Below are positions 1-11,155 of a DNA stretch of 64,000 nucleotides, one piece after another. A program made the position numbers and the translations under genes. This stretch comes from Zanthoxylum bungeanum. Lineage: Eukaryota; Streptophyta; Magnoliopsida; Sapindales; Rutaceae. Position 1 is the stretch's first letter, and each line of letters opens with the position of its first letter. The stretch lies in assembly GCA_019454045.1 (NCBI GenBank), contig SKCR01038919.1, positions 33,260-97,259 of the forward strand, given 5' to 3'. Under the pieces are notes generated by a model. That model worked only from the letters and a program-made list of their open reading frames with translations. It did not search any database and was not told the DNA's origin.

Positions 1-1011
1 CCCATGAGATCCCCGGATAATCTGGCAGTAAATACGGTCGTCGGAGTATCCGAATCACGTACGTACCAAGTACTACGTTCTACCGACTTACGAGACAAGG
101 TCGACTCCTAGCAAAGCACCAAGTCTACCCAATTCTCCGGACATATCCATTAAGAATATTAAGATCTGTATCAAGCGTAGTATACTAATGTATTGTGCAT
201 ATCGGTCCAGTATCGGATAGTCACGTGCTAGGGCTGGGGCTGGATAAGTGTCTGCCCCGTCCGAAACACATATCGGATGTCTGGTAACTAGTCTCTATAA
301 TCGGATATTCATGACCTGGTCATAATATCACGATTGGATGCGTATCTCTTAAGAGCACTAATACCGTATCCTGCGTGACATCATCTCCACTATGACTGGA
401 GTGATACTTCCATCTTGACATCACATCCAATACACTACGATTCTCAATATACCCGGCATTGGCGTACACAGAACCGGTTAGAGTCCTAGACGACCTCAAC
501 TAAAGTATATCGATTGTCGTAAGCATTAGCGATGTAAGTCTCAGGTTAAGACTATACACACCTACCTTGATTTCGGCCTCCCATAGACACATATTCATAA
601 TACCAATAGGATTCCGAGGGGTCTTTCCAGAGCGAAGCTGTTTCCATACCATCGGTGAAACACGACCTCCTATCGCACTTGCATAAGCATCCAATACTTA
701 TCTATATGAGAACTATGCCGTTGTGCCCTCACAACGCACACAAGTGCAATACTAGCCTATTCCGCATTATCGATGTCCAGTCTCGATAATACTCCGGCTA
801 GGGATATTTAATGATTAATCCATCGGGGACTGATACTGTCTCATATCATTCTCAGTCCAGGAACTAATCATAGGGACCTCTCTTCATTTATATATCTAAG
901 GTGATCTAATCACAAATGATGAGAGTGCAATTTCCTTGTCAAATAGTTAATTTGCTACAACAACACAATGATCTGTGCAAATAGTGACGCTATGGGTCAT
1001 TTTGTCCAACA
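1..1011 (-). mobile_element. Family H LTR, partial (copy H-a)
   Basis: Reverse-complement LTR matching the LTRs at 35236-37388 and 56278-58367. The outer terminus (TGTTGGACAAAATGACCC on the minus strand) ends at 1011, directly against Ty3 RNase H sequence. The other end lies left of the window. Because the terminus is an outer element edge and not followed by the polypurine tract seen in H-b and H-g, this is either a solo LTR or the 5' LTR of a minus-strand element inserted into the Athila-like element. The conserved hairpin with stem CGTTGTG/CACAACG is at 719-736. Confidence 0.85.
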
Positions 1012-1690
1012 AGCAGCACCAGACTGGACCCTTCCATTTGAGGTAATGAGCGATACTAGTGATTTTACTGTAGGAGCAGTTTTGGGACAACGTAAAGAAA
1101 AGATTTTCCACACCATTTACTACTCCAGCAGAACTCTGAATGACGCTCAACTCAACTACACAACCACTTAAAAGGAGTTGCTTGCAGTTGTGTTCGCTTT
1201 TGACAAATTCCGCTCTTATCTGTTGGGTCCCAAAGTGGTGGTCTACACAGATCATTCAAACAATCAAATATCTGATCACGAAAAAAGATGCCAAACCCAT
1301 ATTGATCCGTTGGATACTTCTTCTACAAGAATTTGATGTGGAGATTCGAGACAGGAAAGGGACAGAGAACCAGGTGGCAGATCATCTATCGAGGCTCGAG
1401 AATGGAGAAACAGCTGACAAAGATCTTTCAATCAAAGATACTTTTCCAGATGAACAGCTGTTTGCCATGAAACAACAGGAAGTCCCTTGGTATGCTGACT
1501 ATGTCAACTACATTGTGTCAGGAAAATGGCCGTTGGAATGGACAACTCAGCAACGGAAGAAGTTTTTAAAAGAAATCAAGCATTATGTCTGGGATGAGCC
1601 TTACATGTTCAAAAGTTGTGCTGATCAATTATTGAGACGATGTGTTCCACAGGAGGAGGTCAACAGTGTTCTGCAGCACTGTCATTCATA
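1012..1690 (+). pseudogene. Ty3 pol remnant: RNase H and integrase N-terminal region
   Basis: Translation shows the Ty3 RNase H start (DWTLPFEVMSDTSDFTVGAV) with the catalytic Asp context. It continues through [11 protein letters not shown] and YTDHS to the tether ending in [13 protein letters not shown], then the region leading to the integrase zinc finger. It is broken: an in-frame TAA follows the run of Thr codons near 1171 where Glu is expected before [10 protein letters not shown]. The frame changes near 1256-1260, and a TAA at 1689-1691 falls inside the CHS-PYGGH zinc-finger region. Further frame changes occur between about 1798 and 1845. The protein would have copied and degraded template RNA during element replication; it cannot be made here. 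Confidence 0.9.
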
Positions 1691-1843
1691 ACCATATGGC
1701 GGACACTTGAGCAGAAACAAAACTGCAGCCAAAGTCCTTCAATCAGATTTGTTCTGGCCCACTCTTTTTAAAGATGCTTATCTTTTTGCTAATGTGATAG
1801 GTGCCAGAGAACGGGAAATATTTCCAGGAGAAACGAAGGACCG

Positions 1844-2770
1844 TTGCAAAACATTCTAGAAGTGGAAATATTCGATGTGTGGGGTATAGATTTCATGGGA
1901 CCGTTTGTTCCATCATTCGGAAACCTGTACATTCTGGTTACTGTGTACTACATCTCGAAATGGGTTGAAGCAATTGCATTGCCCTCCAATGATTCAAAAG
2001 TGGTGATCAAATTCCTGAAAAAAAATATTTTCACTCGGTTTGGAACACCTCGTGCAATCATCAGTGATGGTGGCTCTCATTTCTGCAACAGATACTTCGG
2101 TGCACTCATATCCAAATACGGAGTTACTCACAAGGTTACCACAGCTTACCATCCACAGTCAAATGGACAGGTTGAGGTTTCAAACAGGGAAATCAAAAGA
2201 ATCCTAGAAAGAACCGTTGGATCAACAAGAAGGGACTGGTCAACAAAACTAGATGATGCATTATGGGCCTACCGGACAGCTTACAAGACACCCATTGGTA
2301 TGTCCCCATATCGATTGGTGTTTGGGAAAGCGTTCCATCTGCCAGTTGAGCTTGAGCACAAGGCATACTGGGCACTGAAGAAGTTGAATTTTGATTCACA
2401 ACCTGCAGGAGAGAAAACACTTCACCAACTCAACGAATTGGAGGAATTTCGCCTACAGGCTTATGAGAATGTCAAATTGTACAAGGAAAAAACTAAAAAA
2501 TGGCATGACCGAAAAATAGTGCACAGACAGTTGGAACCAAGGAAGCAGGTGTTGTTGTACAAATCGAAGTTGAAACTTTTCCCTGAAAAGTTGAAATCTA
2601 GGTGGTCAGGTCCATTTATGATCACTCAGGTTTTACCTTATGGAGCGGTTGAGTTACTGGATCCCAATACCAACAACACATTCAAAGTTAATAGTCAGCG
2701 TGTCAATCACTATTGGGGAGAATCATTTGAGCGACAAAAAGAAAGTGTTACACTTTCAGATCCAGCTTAA
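1844..2770 (+). pseudogene. Ty3 integrase core and C-terminal domain
   Basis: An uninterrupted 308-codon stretch encodes the integrase catalytic core: [12 protein letters not shown] (first catalytic Asp), [10 protein letters not shown] (second Asp) and [16 protein letters not shown] (catalytic Glu). It is followed by the [20 protein letters not shown] segment and a C-terminal region with WSGPF and VNHYWGE. No chromodomain follows, which fits Athila/Tat rather than chromovirus lineages. The reading frame is intact but is cut off from the rest of pol by upstream frameshifts, so it is a polyprotein fragment, not an independent gene. The Met at 1844 is only the first in-frame ATG. Integrase inserts the cDNA copy into chromosomal DNA. 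Confidence 0.92.
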
Positions 2771-2796
2771 CATTCGAGAAGTCAAGTCTGGCTGAC

Positions 2797-2892
2797 GACT
2801 CTAAACTTAGCGCTAGCAGGGAGGCAACCCATGCAATTTTTGTATATATTGTGATCTGGTGTGTTTTATTTTTGTGTGTTTAATTTTTGCAG
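2797..2892 (+). promoter_or_regulatory. pol/3'-ORF junction with candidate splice acceptor
   Basis: Just after the integrase stop is the block around 2797-2830 (CTTAGCGCTAGCAGGGAGG and CAACCC) often found downstream of pol in Athila-type elements. A T-rich tract then ends in TTTTTGCAG at 2892, 16 bases before the ATG of the next ORF. This fits expression of the downstream ORF from a spliced subgenomic RNA. The splice use is inference. Confidence 0.5.
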
Positions 2893-2908
2893 GTTTAGTC
2901 ATTTCAAG

Positions 2909-3457
2909 ATGGAAGAAGCTCTCGCAAATCTTCGCAAGCAATTTCCTTCCCTCCCTCAAAAATCTCTGATGAAAGTTTACAAAGCTCGCTTGGAACGGAT
3001 GAGGTTACTGATGATCAAAGGTATTCCTACTGACATTCATTGGTTAATTGAAGCACGGGTCCGATTGGCAGGTGACTCTTATGACTCTTTTATTTCACAT
3101 CTGCCTGGTTTAGGAAAGAGCGCATATGCTAAAAAGAGAAGAGCCAAAAGAATGTGTGTTTGTTATAAATGTGCTCGTATGTTTTGTAATACTCTTTGTC
3201 GTTCTTTAGGAATGGTGTCTGATAACCGCGAAGATAAGATTTATTTCATTAGGGATGGCTTAAGTAAGGAGTCTTTGGATGACATATCTAAAACTCTTGA
3301 GACGCATCCCAGTGGATGTGTGTATCATGAAATTCGCATGTTATATGCATAATTCCAAAAGGAAAGACAACTGTTAAGTCTCGGGAATCTGACTCAAAAA
3401 GACCTTGTTTGCCAATTTATAAGAAAATTGGATGGGAAGCTTGTCCCTGACGCATAG
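2909..3457 (+). pseudogene. Unknown ORF in the env position of the Athila-like element
   Basis: Starting at the ATG at 2909 (MEEALANLRKQFPSLPQK) the frame runs to a TAA at 3350-3352. It then continues in the same frame for 34 more protein-like codons to a TAG at 3455-3457, so one nonsense change probably shortened a protein of about 180 residues. It is basic, with a central Cys cluster (CVCYKCARMFCNTLC) that could bind zinc; I see no transmembrane segment or signal peptide, so it does not look like an envelope protein. The in-frame upstream Met at 2861 lies before a candidate splice acceptor and is unlikely to be the start. I do not recognise the family. A second T-rich tract ending in CGACAG at about 3560 precedes the LOG-like sequence. 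Confidence 0.55.
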
Positions 3458-3715
3458 ACGTCAATCAAGCCGTTACTTTTCTTGTAAATATTATATCTCT
3501 TTGTCTTTTCTTAATAATTGTGATTTGTTTTGTTGTTTTTCTTTTGTTTTCTTCGACAGGATCTAGACCTTTTTGACTATCACGATATTATTTCGTTACT
3601 AATCGTCCTCTGGAAGATACTTGTGCTATTTTTACTCACCCTTTTCAGGTACTATAAATTCAGCCTGTCATTGCACTTTTGAAGGCATCCAGAGTTGAGA
3701 AAGAAATACATAAAA

Positions 3716-4664
3716 ATGGAAGCCACTTCAAGAAGACGAGTTGAAAATATCTGTGTATTTTGCGGTACTAGTGTTGGAACTAAGCCACAATACATAGAAG
3801 CAGCACAGGAATTGGGTCGAGTCTTAGCTGCAAGGAATATGCACTTAATATATGGCGGAGGCAATCTTGGACTAATGGGGATCGTTTCAAAGGCCGTACA
3901 GGAAGGAGGCAGTCATGTTTTGGGAATCATCCCAAAACCCTTGGCAGAGGCAAATCTTATTGGATCATCAAACGGAGAGGAACTGATCGTGCCAGTAGTG
4001 TTGGTGTTGGTGTTAAGCCATTTGTTGAAAACGAGTTGAAAACAATTGTGTGTTTTACGGTAGTAGTGTTGGTGTTAAGCCACAATACGTAGAAGCGGCA
4101 CAAGAATTGGGTCGAGTCTTAGCTGCAAGAAATATGCACTTAATATATGGCGAAGGCAATCTTGGACTTATGGGGACCGTTTCAAAGGCCGTACAAGAAG
4201 GAGGTAGTCACATTTTGGGAATCATTCCAAAACCCTTGGCAGAGGAAAATCATATTGAACCATCAAACAGAGAGGAACTGATTGTGCCAGGTATGTCTGA
4301 ATGACTGGTAGAAATGATTAACCGTGTTAATGCTTTTATTGCTTTGCCATGTGGCTTGGGTACATTGGAGGAAATTTTTATTGTGCTATCTTGGGCGAAT
4401 CTGAACATACACCATAAACCAATTGGGCTGTACAACGTTGATGGATTTTATGATTTTCTTTGTGTATTTCTTGATGATGCCCGGAGAAATGGGTTCGTGT
4501 CAAAACCTTTGAAAGAACTCCTATTTACTGCCAGAACTGCTCCGGATCTAATTTACCAACTCTTAGCCTATGAACCACGAGTTGACTCTATCCTTTCAAA
4601 GATAAATTGGTCCGAGGACGATCGTGGTAAGAGGCGTCGTGTTAATCTGGATCTTAACGTTTAA
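3716..4664 (+). pseudogene. LOG: Captured LONELY GUY-like cytokinin phosphoribohydrolase, duplicated and broken
   Basis: The family releases active cytokinin base from cytokinin riboside 5'-monophosphate. Seen here: the N-terminal half (VENICVFCGTSVGTKPQYIE, then YGGGNLGLMG and GSHVLGIIPKPL), then the same half again from 4031. The C-terminal half follows once (NAFIALPCGLGTLEE, PIGLYNVDGFYDFL) and ends LDLNV at 4661. No introns interrupt it, whereas plant LOG genes are spliced, so it looks retro-copied. It is broken: the frame changes after the first half, and a TGA at 4302-4304 stands where the conserved Arg before the Glu-Met helix is expected. The nucleotide-binding motif PGGYGTxxE reads PCGLGTLEE. 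It sits between integrase and the 3' box of the Athila-like element, so it is cargo of that element, not a neighbouring host gene. Confidence 0.85.
3736..4290 (+). repeat. Tandem 260-bp duplication inside the LOG-like sequence
   Basis: 3736-3995 and 4031-4290 are equal-length copies offset by 295 bases with no indel between them, differing at roughly a tenth of positions by eye. A 35-base spacer rich in TTGGTG repeats separates them, and itself resembles the start of the unit. The duplication repeats the Rossmann-like N-terminal half only. Its divergence implies it predates the present insertion. Confidence 0.85.
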
Positions 4665-5156
4665 TTTCCTGTAGATTTTCAGCTAACCAGGTACGACCTT
4701 CTTAACTCTCCTTTTACTGTTAAAGACATTGGGGACAATGTCTCATTTAGGTTTGGGGGAGGTAATTAGTTGATCAGTACCTTGTTTTTAGTTTGTGCTC
4801 TTTTTATTTTTAGTCCAAAATTTTTCGAAAAATACAAAAAAAAATTTTGAAAAATTGAAAAAATTACAAATTTTTTTTGTGTTTTTGTGTTTTTATTTTG
4901 ACTAAAAAGGGTGAAATTGGTGAGAGATAACTGAGTAAGGAGTTTCCACTCCTGATACGTATCTCAAACCTATATCGGAACAAGTTAATTTTTGTTTATT
5001 TCCTTTTGAATTATTTAATTTGTAAATTCTCCATAAAATTGACTAAAATGGATCTTCATATGTTCAGTTAGCAGATATTATCAACATACATAGAAACATA
5101 CGGACATGAACTAAAATTAATTGGAGTAAGCATCTAAAAAAAAAACATATGAGATC
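4665..5156 (+). other. Athila-like 3' untranslated region, first part
   Basis: Non-coding. Contains GACATTGGGGACAATGTC, a self-complementary stretch, followed by an AGGTTTGGGGGAGG box near 4749. This resembles the polypurine tract but lies 1.2 kb before the LTR. Then come A/T-rich runs at 4815-4880. Confidence 0.5.
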
Positions 5157-5385
5157 CGAGTTATTAAGTCTGTAAAGGTGTTTTAACACCTAGTGCCCTA
5201 AAACCAACTGGTTTGGGAGTCACTGGCCCAAAGCTCGTTACATGGATCAAAGATGTTGCAAAAATATATATATCTGAAGTCTGAGTAATTGAGTCCGTAG
5301 GGGTGTCTTAACACCTGGTGCCCTAAAGCCAACTGATTTGGGAGTCACCGACCCAAAACTCGCTACATAGACGGAAGATATTGTA
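5157..5385 (+). repeat. Two ~110-bp direct repeats in the element's 3' UTR
   Basis: Units from about 5157 and 5280 share ordered blocks (GTGCCCTAAA, TTTGGGAGTCAC, CTCG-TACAT, GA-GATGTTG or GATATTG). Both include a short hairpin around GGTGT(C/T)TTAACACC. They are diverged and non-coding. Confidence 0.7.
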
Positions 5386-5929
5386 TATAAATAAAAAAAA
5401 TCAAAAATAAAAAAAAAATCAGAAAAATCAGAAAAATTATTCCATTGCTGCAAAAAGATGTGAATTCTGATAAAACTTTAGGACAAAAATATTACTCTCT
5501 TATCAACTACACTTGTGACTGTTGTGGGCAAAAATGAGTTGATTAATATTTTGTCGACTGTATATATGGAGAATGGTAAATATAATCGGAGAATTTACTT
5601 ATTCGGTAATTTAGAATGAAACAAAACAACTGTTGACTTGGTGTAGAAGTTTCACCTGATTAGTCACTAACTTCTTTATTCTCTTTTCTCTTGTCTTTTT
5701 GCTTTTGTGTGCATTAGTTTTATTATCTTTTTACTTTTGTAAAACGTTTGTGGGTATCGTTGCTGTAAGCCCTCACGAGACTATAACTCATCTACTAGGG
5801 ACACCTAGGGGTTTAAAGGCTTGTTGCATATGCTAAATGCAACTGTGATCCCTACGAAAGTGGCTTAGTTTAATTTTAATTGTTTATTGTATTGTATTTT
5901 ATTTTTTTGCTCGAGGACTAGCAAAATGT

Positions 5930-5943
5930 TAGGTTTGGGGGTG
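5930..5943 (+). other. Polypurine tract of the Athila-like element
   Basis: TAGGTTTGGGGGTG immediately precedes the LTR start TGATGAGCGG. The upstream CGAGGACTAGCAAAATGTT is the usual lead-in in plant Ty3 elements of this kind. It primes plus-strand cDNA synthesis. Confidence 0.8.
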
Positions 5944-6523
5944 TGATGAGCGGAAAATATATCAATATTTACCGCCCCTTTTACTTAATATTTTGTTTAG
6001 TTTCTCAGGTTTGATGAACGTTTTGATGTGTTTTAGTTTATTTTGCAGATAAAATAATATTGGGACACAATGAAATCATTTAGGACGAAATGTGGGTCAA
6101 ATAAGGGCAAAAAGTGGACTGGACATATTAATTTTGGAGATTGGAAACTTGAAAGGGCGTTTTAACGAAGTGCAGTTTTGGAAATTCCAGTTTTGTCCAT
6201 CTGTCGTAATTTGGGCATAAATTTTTACTCCGATATCGAATTGAGCTGATTCAAGTTCCAGATTAAAGAAGACTCAAAGATCTACAGCTTTAAAAGACAA
6301 AATAATTTCGAATTCTGAATATTTCATTCCCGAAATTGATAAACCATCCATAAGGGTGTTGTGTGTAATTATTAAAGTAACTTTCAATCATTTTCAAAGC
6401 AAAAAATAAATTAATAAATAAATAAATAAAAAAATTATCAAATCATCACCAAACATGATAAGAAATTAGTGGAGCAATTAATAATTGATTTGGTGGATGA
6501 TTTGATGGAGGCAAAATTTTACC

Positions 6524-6531
6524 TATAAATA
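6524..6531 (+). promoter_or_regulatory. TATA box in the Athila-like LTR
   Basis: TATAAATA about 580 bases into the LTR, followed within 30-40 bases by a likely transcription start region near 6560. Spacing and the TATAAATA consensus support a Pol II promoter at the U3/R boundary. Confidence 0.6.
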
Positions 6532-6835
6532 CCAAGTCATTTCATTTGTAAAATTCATACTTTCTTCTAAAGAATTCCTTAAGAATACTAAGAAGATTGT
6601 ATATTGTTTGTTTATTTATAGCTTTCAGTAATTAATTTCCGCTTTCGCACTTTCTTTTCTTTACTTTTCAGTTTTTACTTCCGCAATTTACTTTTACGCA
6701 CAATACTTTTCTTTCTTTAATTTTCAGTTTTTTTTACTTTTCAGTAATGAGGAGGTAACTCCCCTTTGCTGGGGTAAAGGTAAAACTTTTATTACTAATA
6801 TTTAGATTAATCTCCCTTAATTATAATATATAAAC

Positions 6836-7010
6836 TAGTTAAAACCTGACTTAACGAGGATACCGCCATATTGGTCGGTTGGTAATTATTTAAATTGGTT
6901 TTAACCTGACTAAACTGGATACCGCCTGATTGGTCGGTTGGTAATTAATTATTAATTTGACTTCATCTGGATACCGCCTATATGGCTTGTTGGTAATTAT
7001 CATGCAAAGT
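6836..7010 (+). repeat. Three diverged ~60-bp repeats within the LTR
   Basis: Three units each contain GGATACCGCC, a variable spacer, GG(T/C)(C/T)(G/T)GTTGGTAATTA. After 7060 there is a run of short TTTCAGTATTTA-type repeats to about 7195. Confidence 0.75.
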
Positions 7011-7966
7011 TAATATATTATATTAAGGGAGATATCTAAAATAGAAGTAATAAAAGTGGATCTTTTTACCTCAGCATTTTCTTTTATTGTAATTTTACTT
7101 TATTTACTTTCAGTAATTTACTTTCAGCATTTACTTTCAGCATTTAATTTTCAGTATTTATTTTCAGTATTTAATTTTCAGTATTTTACTTTATGTCTTT
7201 TATTTTATTTAAGTTTTTTTACTACTCGTATATATGTGGCGTAACTAAGCCAGTTATCTGGGGTTGTGATGAAATCCAATATCACCGGTTTATAAGGGGT
7301 TGAATTATAGTTTGGGTAATTTAAAGGTTTACTTATTAAGTCTTAAGCTTAATGCGTCTTGTTAATTGGCCGCTAATAAGATTGATGTGGTAAATCTAAA
7401 ATAAACTTGACAAGGAATTTTAGGTTTCAGCCTTAGACTTAATAGCCCACAATCTTCCTTGATGATAGATAATCCTTTAATAGATTTCCTTACAGGATAG
7501 ACATATACCTGTCGGGCGGGGATAGCCATAATTGGAACTTAAACTTAATGAATCCACATAATTTGGTTGACATAGACATATGGTTCAATTGGGTTAAACT
7601 GGGTATTTGCGTCTGACCATCGACAGAGGCTTTTGCATAATTTAGTGTTCCAGGTTAGTAAACCGATTTATTACACAAACATAAAATAACCACTTCATCT
7701 TTAAAATGATATTGGAAGAAATCACAACCCTAGATAGTTTTTAATATTGAATTTTCTTAAACCTACATTCGAGCAATTTTATTTACTTGTTTTTAAATTC
7801 AAAACCTTCATCATTTCAAATCAATCAATCAACATGTTAGATACTAGTAATCATTTGACCTCATAAAATTAATGGATTACGTATTAAGTCCTCGTGGGAT
7901 CGATTCTTTTTATACTACTTGAACGATACGTGCGCTTGCGTTTTACGCGTGTGTAAGCACCGGTCA

Positions 7967-10900
7967 CTTGACATCACACCCAACACACTACGATTCTCGA
8001 TATACCCAGAAGAGGCGTACACAGAAACCGGTTAAAGCCCTGGATGACCAAAACCAAAGTATATTGATTGTCGCAACTATTAGCGGTGCAAGTCTCAGGT
8101 TAAGACCAAATACACCTACCCTAATTTCGGACTTCCATAAACACATAGTCATACTACCAATGGAATTCCGAGGGGGTCTACCCAGAGCGAAACTGTTTCC
8201 CATACCATCGGTAAAACACAACCTCCTATTACACTTGCATGAGTATCATATACCCAAATATATGAGAACTATGTCGTTATGCCCTCATAACGCGCACAAG
8301 TGTAATACTAGTCTTTTACACATTTATCGATGTCCAATCTCGATAATACTCTGACTAGGGATATTTAATGATTTATCCTTCGTGGACTGATATTGTCTCA
8401 TATCATTCTCAATCCAGGAACAAATCATATGGACCTCCTATCATTTATACATCTTGGTGATCTAATCACAAATGATAAGAGAGCAATCTCCTTTGTCACA
8501 TAGTTAATTTGTACAACAACACCATGATCTGTACAAATAGTGACGCGATGGGTCATAACTGTCCAACAATCTCCCACTTGGCCTATAGCCAGTCACTCGA
8601 GTGTCTTACACCCGATCTATGTACGGTTGGCTCAAACTGCTGAGGAAAGGCTTTCGTCAGCGGATTTGCATTATTATCATCTTATGCAATTTATTCGATC
8701 ATCACATCGCCACGATGTATGATCCGAAAGAATCAGATGAATATTCGAAGTATATATCTGGATCGTTGATGAGACCATTAATTCTTTAGCTTGTGCTGAC
8801 GTCTAGCTCAGCTGCTAAGAGAATTATATCTAATCTAATTAGATTTAGTACCGACCCAGAAGGCTTCTATTGCTGCCTCAGCTGCATCAATAATCCACTT
8901 TTGTTGTTTATTCGATAACAGTATCTTGCTTGGAAGATTTCCAGCTCACTGTACCGTTATTTCAAATTGTATAGTACCGTTTTACGACTCACAATCATTT
9001 TATCGGTTGGGAAACTTGCAGTAGTGATCTCAGTCACTTCAAATTATCCTTCTCCATAGTATAAGACAGCATCCTTAGTTCTCTAAGATACTAAAGGATG
9101 TTCTTAAAATCAATCTTGTGACTATCACTTGGATTGGCCTGTTTGTGAATCCATATGCTCAAAGCGTATGAGACACCAGGTCGCGTACATTTTTCAATGT
9201 ACGATTTATCGGAGAGTTTAATGAAAGCCAAGCTTTCACCGATAATATTATGGGAATATCATTTCCAAGAAATGACATGTCATCATTATTTATAGGACAT
9301 TTATTGTCAGTGCGCTCCCACTAACCTCCTTATATACACAAGAATCATTTCATTTTGAATTAAATCATAAACTATTATGATTACATCAAAACGGTAATTC
9401 CAAGAACCTAATGTTTGCTTCAATCCAAACATGGATCGAATAACCTGCAAACCTTGTTTGCCAGTTTTGGTACGATAAAACCGACAGGATGTTGTAAACA
9501 TCCTCCAATAGGTTTCCTTTTCAGGAAAACGATTTTCCCGTTCAACTGTCATATTTCATAAATGAAACATGTAGCATTAGCAAGCATTATCCAAAATGGA
9601 TTTACCGTGGCAACAGGTAAAAGGTTGAATCGTAATCAACACAATGTTGATAACGATAGCTTTCCGCTAAAAGCCTAGCTTTATACGTTGGTATATTGCC
9701 ATCCATGTATGTCTTCCTTGAAGACTTATAAAGTACCAGTAGGCACAATGCTCTGCGGTACATCAACTAGTATCCAAACTTGTTGATATACATGGAATCC
9801 ATTTCGGACTCATGGCACTTTGCCATAATAGGGAGTCGATACCTTGTATCACTTCCTCATACGTAGTCAGTTGGTATTCCTCAATAAGATAGACATCTTT
9901 ATGAGGGGAGATCAGAAACCCATACCCATGGTTGTTTTCTGACTCTCTCCGACCTACGCGGTTCTTGTGTATTCGAAGATTATTGGTAATAGTTTCATCC
10001 TTGATGAACTATTTATGTTCCATTAAGATTCGGTGCCTTGGAATAGTATTACTCTGATTTTCATTGAGTTTTACTATCCTCCCACTTACCACTGCATATC
10101 GGTATTCCTCTTAGGAAAACCGTATGGTGAGCAACAATTAAATTGTTCTCTCGTGAGTTGTATAAGTATTATACTTTGGTATCCCTATGATAACCTACAA
10201 TTTGGCACTTATCCGATTTGGGTTTTAGTTTGGTATCATCCAAACATATGCCTAGCATACCCAAATTTACAGGATTAAGAAACCCGGTTTCTTTCTTGTT
10301 CATATCTAATATGATATCTGTCAAACAGATTTTTATGGAACCTTATTCTAAATAAGTTTTGCACTGTTTATGCTTATCCTGTTGAAGGAAATGGTATCTC
10401 AGAGCGACTCATGATTAGCCTTATCATGTCCAACAAAATTTGGTTACTCTGTTCGGACACACCGTCAAATTGACGTGTTCCGGGAGGAGTCCTCATTGAA
10501 AGAATACTATACTCTTTCAAGTATTTGAGAAACTTATTGCTTAAGTATTTTCCATTACAGTGACAGTTTAATACTTTAGCCGATCTGTTTATCTATTTTG
10601 TGTCGAAACTATAAAAGTTTCTGATTTGTGTTTCAAAAGAGACACATAACCATAACGCGATGCCACATCCGTATAGGTCATGAAATATCCATATCCATCT
10701 CTAGCCTAGCTAGACATGGGCCCACTTTCTTCATTATGAACTAGGACTAACAGATCGGTGGCATTTACACTTTTACCAAGTAAATGTGTTATAGTCACTT
10801 TGCCCAATGAACTAGATTCGTAGACTTTATTTGATTTGAATCAAAACAGTCCTAGTACCCACTCTTCAAAAGTGTGGATATACGATTCTTGTTTAATTCT

Positions 10901-11155
10901 GTCCCAGACAACAATTCCACTAATTAGTTTCTTCTGATCAAATCAGTTTGAGCTGTTTGTTTGTCGTGTTATACGTTTGAGATTTTATTTATATTCAAAA
11001 TATAAATGTTGTTATTCACATCTAATGTGTTTATCTCAATATCATCTATATATAATAAAACACTTTAGTGTTCTAGGATATAAAGGTTCACCCGCAGCGG
11101 GTTAAACACTAATATAGAGATAATGTTTCTAGTCAAACTAGTTACATTATAACAG
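7967..11155 (-). mobile_element. Family H copy H-b: partial LTR plus internal region
   Basis: 7967-8568 is the start of an LTR in reverse orientation. It is followed by the polypurine tract (ATCTCCCACTTGG on the plus strand, i.e. CCAAGTGGGAGAT) and an internal region colinear with 40870-43092 of H-c. The Athila-like element cuts the LTR on the left and an unrelated Copia fragment abuts at 11155. The internal part carries the same pol remnants as H-c and H-g, so the defects were inherited by the whole family. Confidence 0.85.
8569..10560 (-). pseudogene. Copia pol remnant in H-b (RNase H, reverse transcriptase, integrase traces)
   Basis: Minus-strand reading. At 8780-8900 are traces of the RNase H segment. 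At 9307-9552 an 81-codon stretch contains SMFGLKQTLGSWNYRFD, matching the Copia reverse-transcriptase motif YGLKQASRSWNLRFDE, then VYIRRL. From about 10240 to 10470 a trace of the integrase segment around DMIR is visible. There is no YVDD motif or continuous frame, so nothing functional can be made. The sequence is dominated by short inverted repeats that replace expected coding sequence. Confidence 0.75.

Larger units (their letters stand above)
1012..7966 (+). mobile_element. Athila-like Ty3 retrotransposon, 5'-truncated
   Basis: Order seen: RNase H, integrase, an AGCGCT...GGGAGGCAACCC junction typical of plant Athila-type elements, an extra ORF in the env position, a LOG-like sequence, an internal AGGTTTGGGGGAGG box near 4749, a polypurine tract and a 2-kb LTR starting TGATGAGCGG. 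The 5' LTR, gag, protease and most of reverse transcriptase are missing because H-a interrupts the element and the rest lies outside the window. The 3' LTR ends against the interior of the H-b LTR, so this element inserted into H-b. Lineage is inferred from the junction and box motifs, not from a tree. Confidence 0.85.
5944..7966 (+). mobile_element. 3' LTR of the Athila-like element
   Basis: Begins TGATGAGCGG after the polypurine tract and ends near CACCGGTCA, where sequence of the H-b LTR (CTTGACATCACACCC) resumes. The start follows TG. The end is placed at the last base before sequence shared with the other family H LTRs, so it is reliable to a few bases. The partner 5' LTR is outside the window, so insertion age cannot be estimated. 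It contains a TATA box at 6524-6531 and internal repeats. Confidence 0.82.

Noticed and set aside
968..1171. A 67-codon plus-strand ORF
   Set aside because: Chimeric: its first 15 codons are the H-a LTR terminus and the rest is Ty3 RNase H. An accident of the insertion junction.
4735..4760. The AGGTTTGGGGGAGG box as the true polypurine tract with an LTR following
   Set aside because: No LTR start follows; the second tract at 5930-5943 directly precedes TGATGAGCGG, the LTR start.
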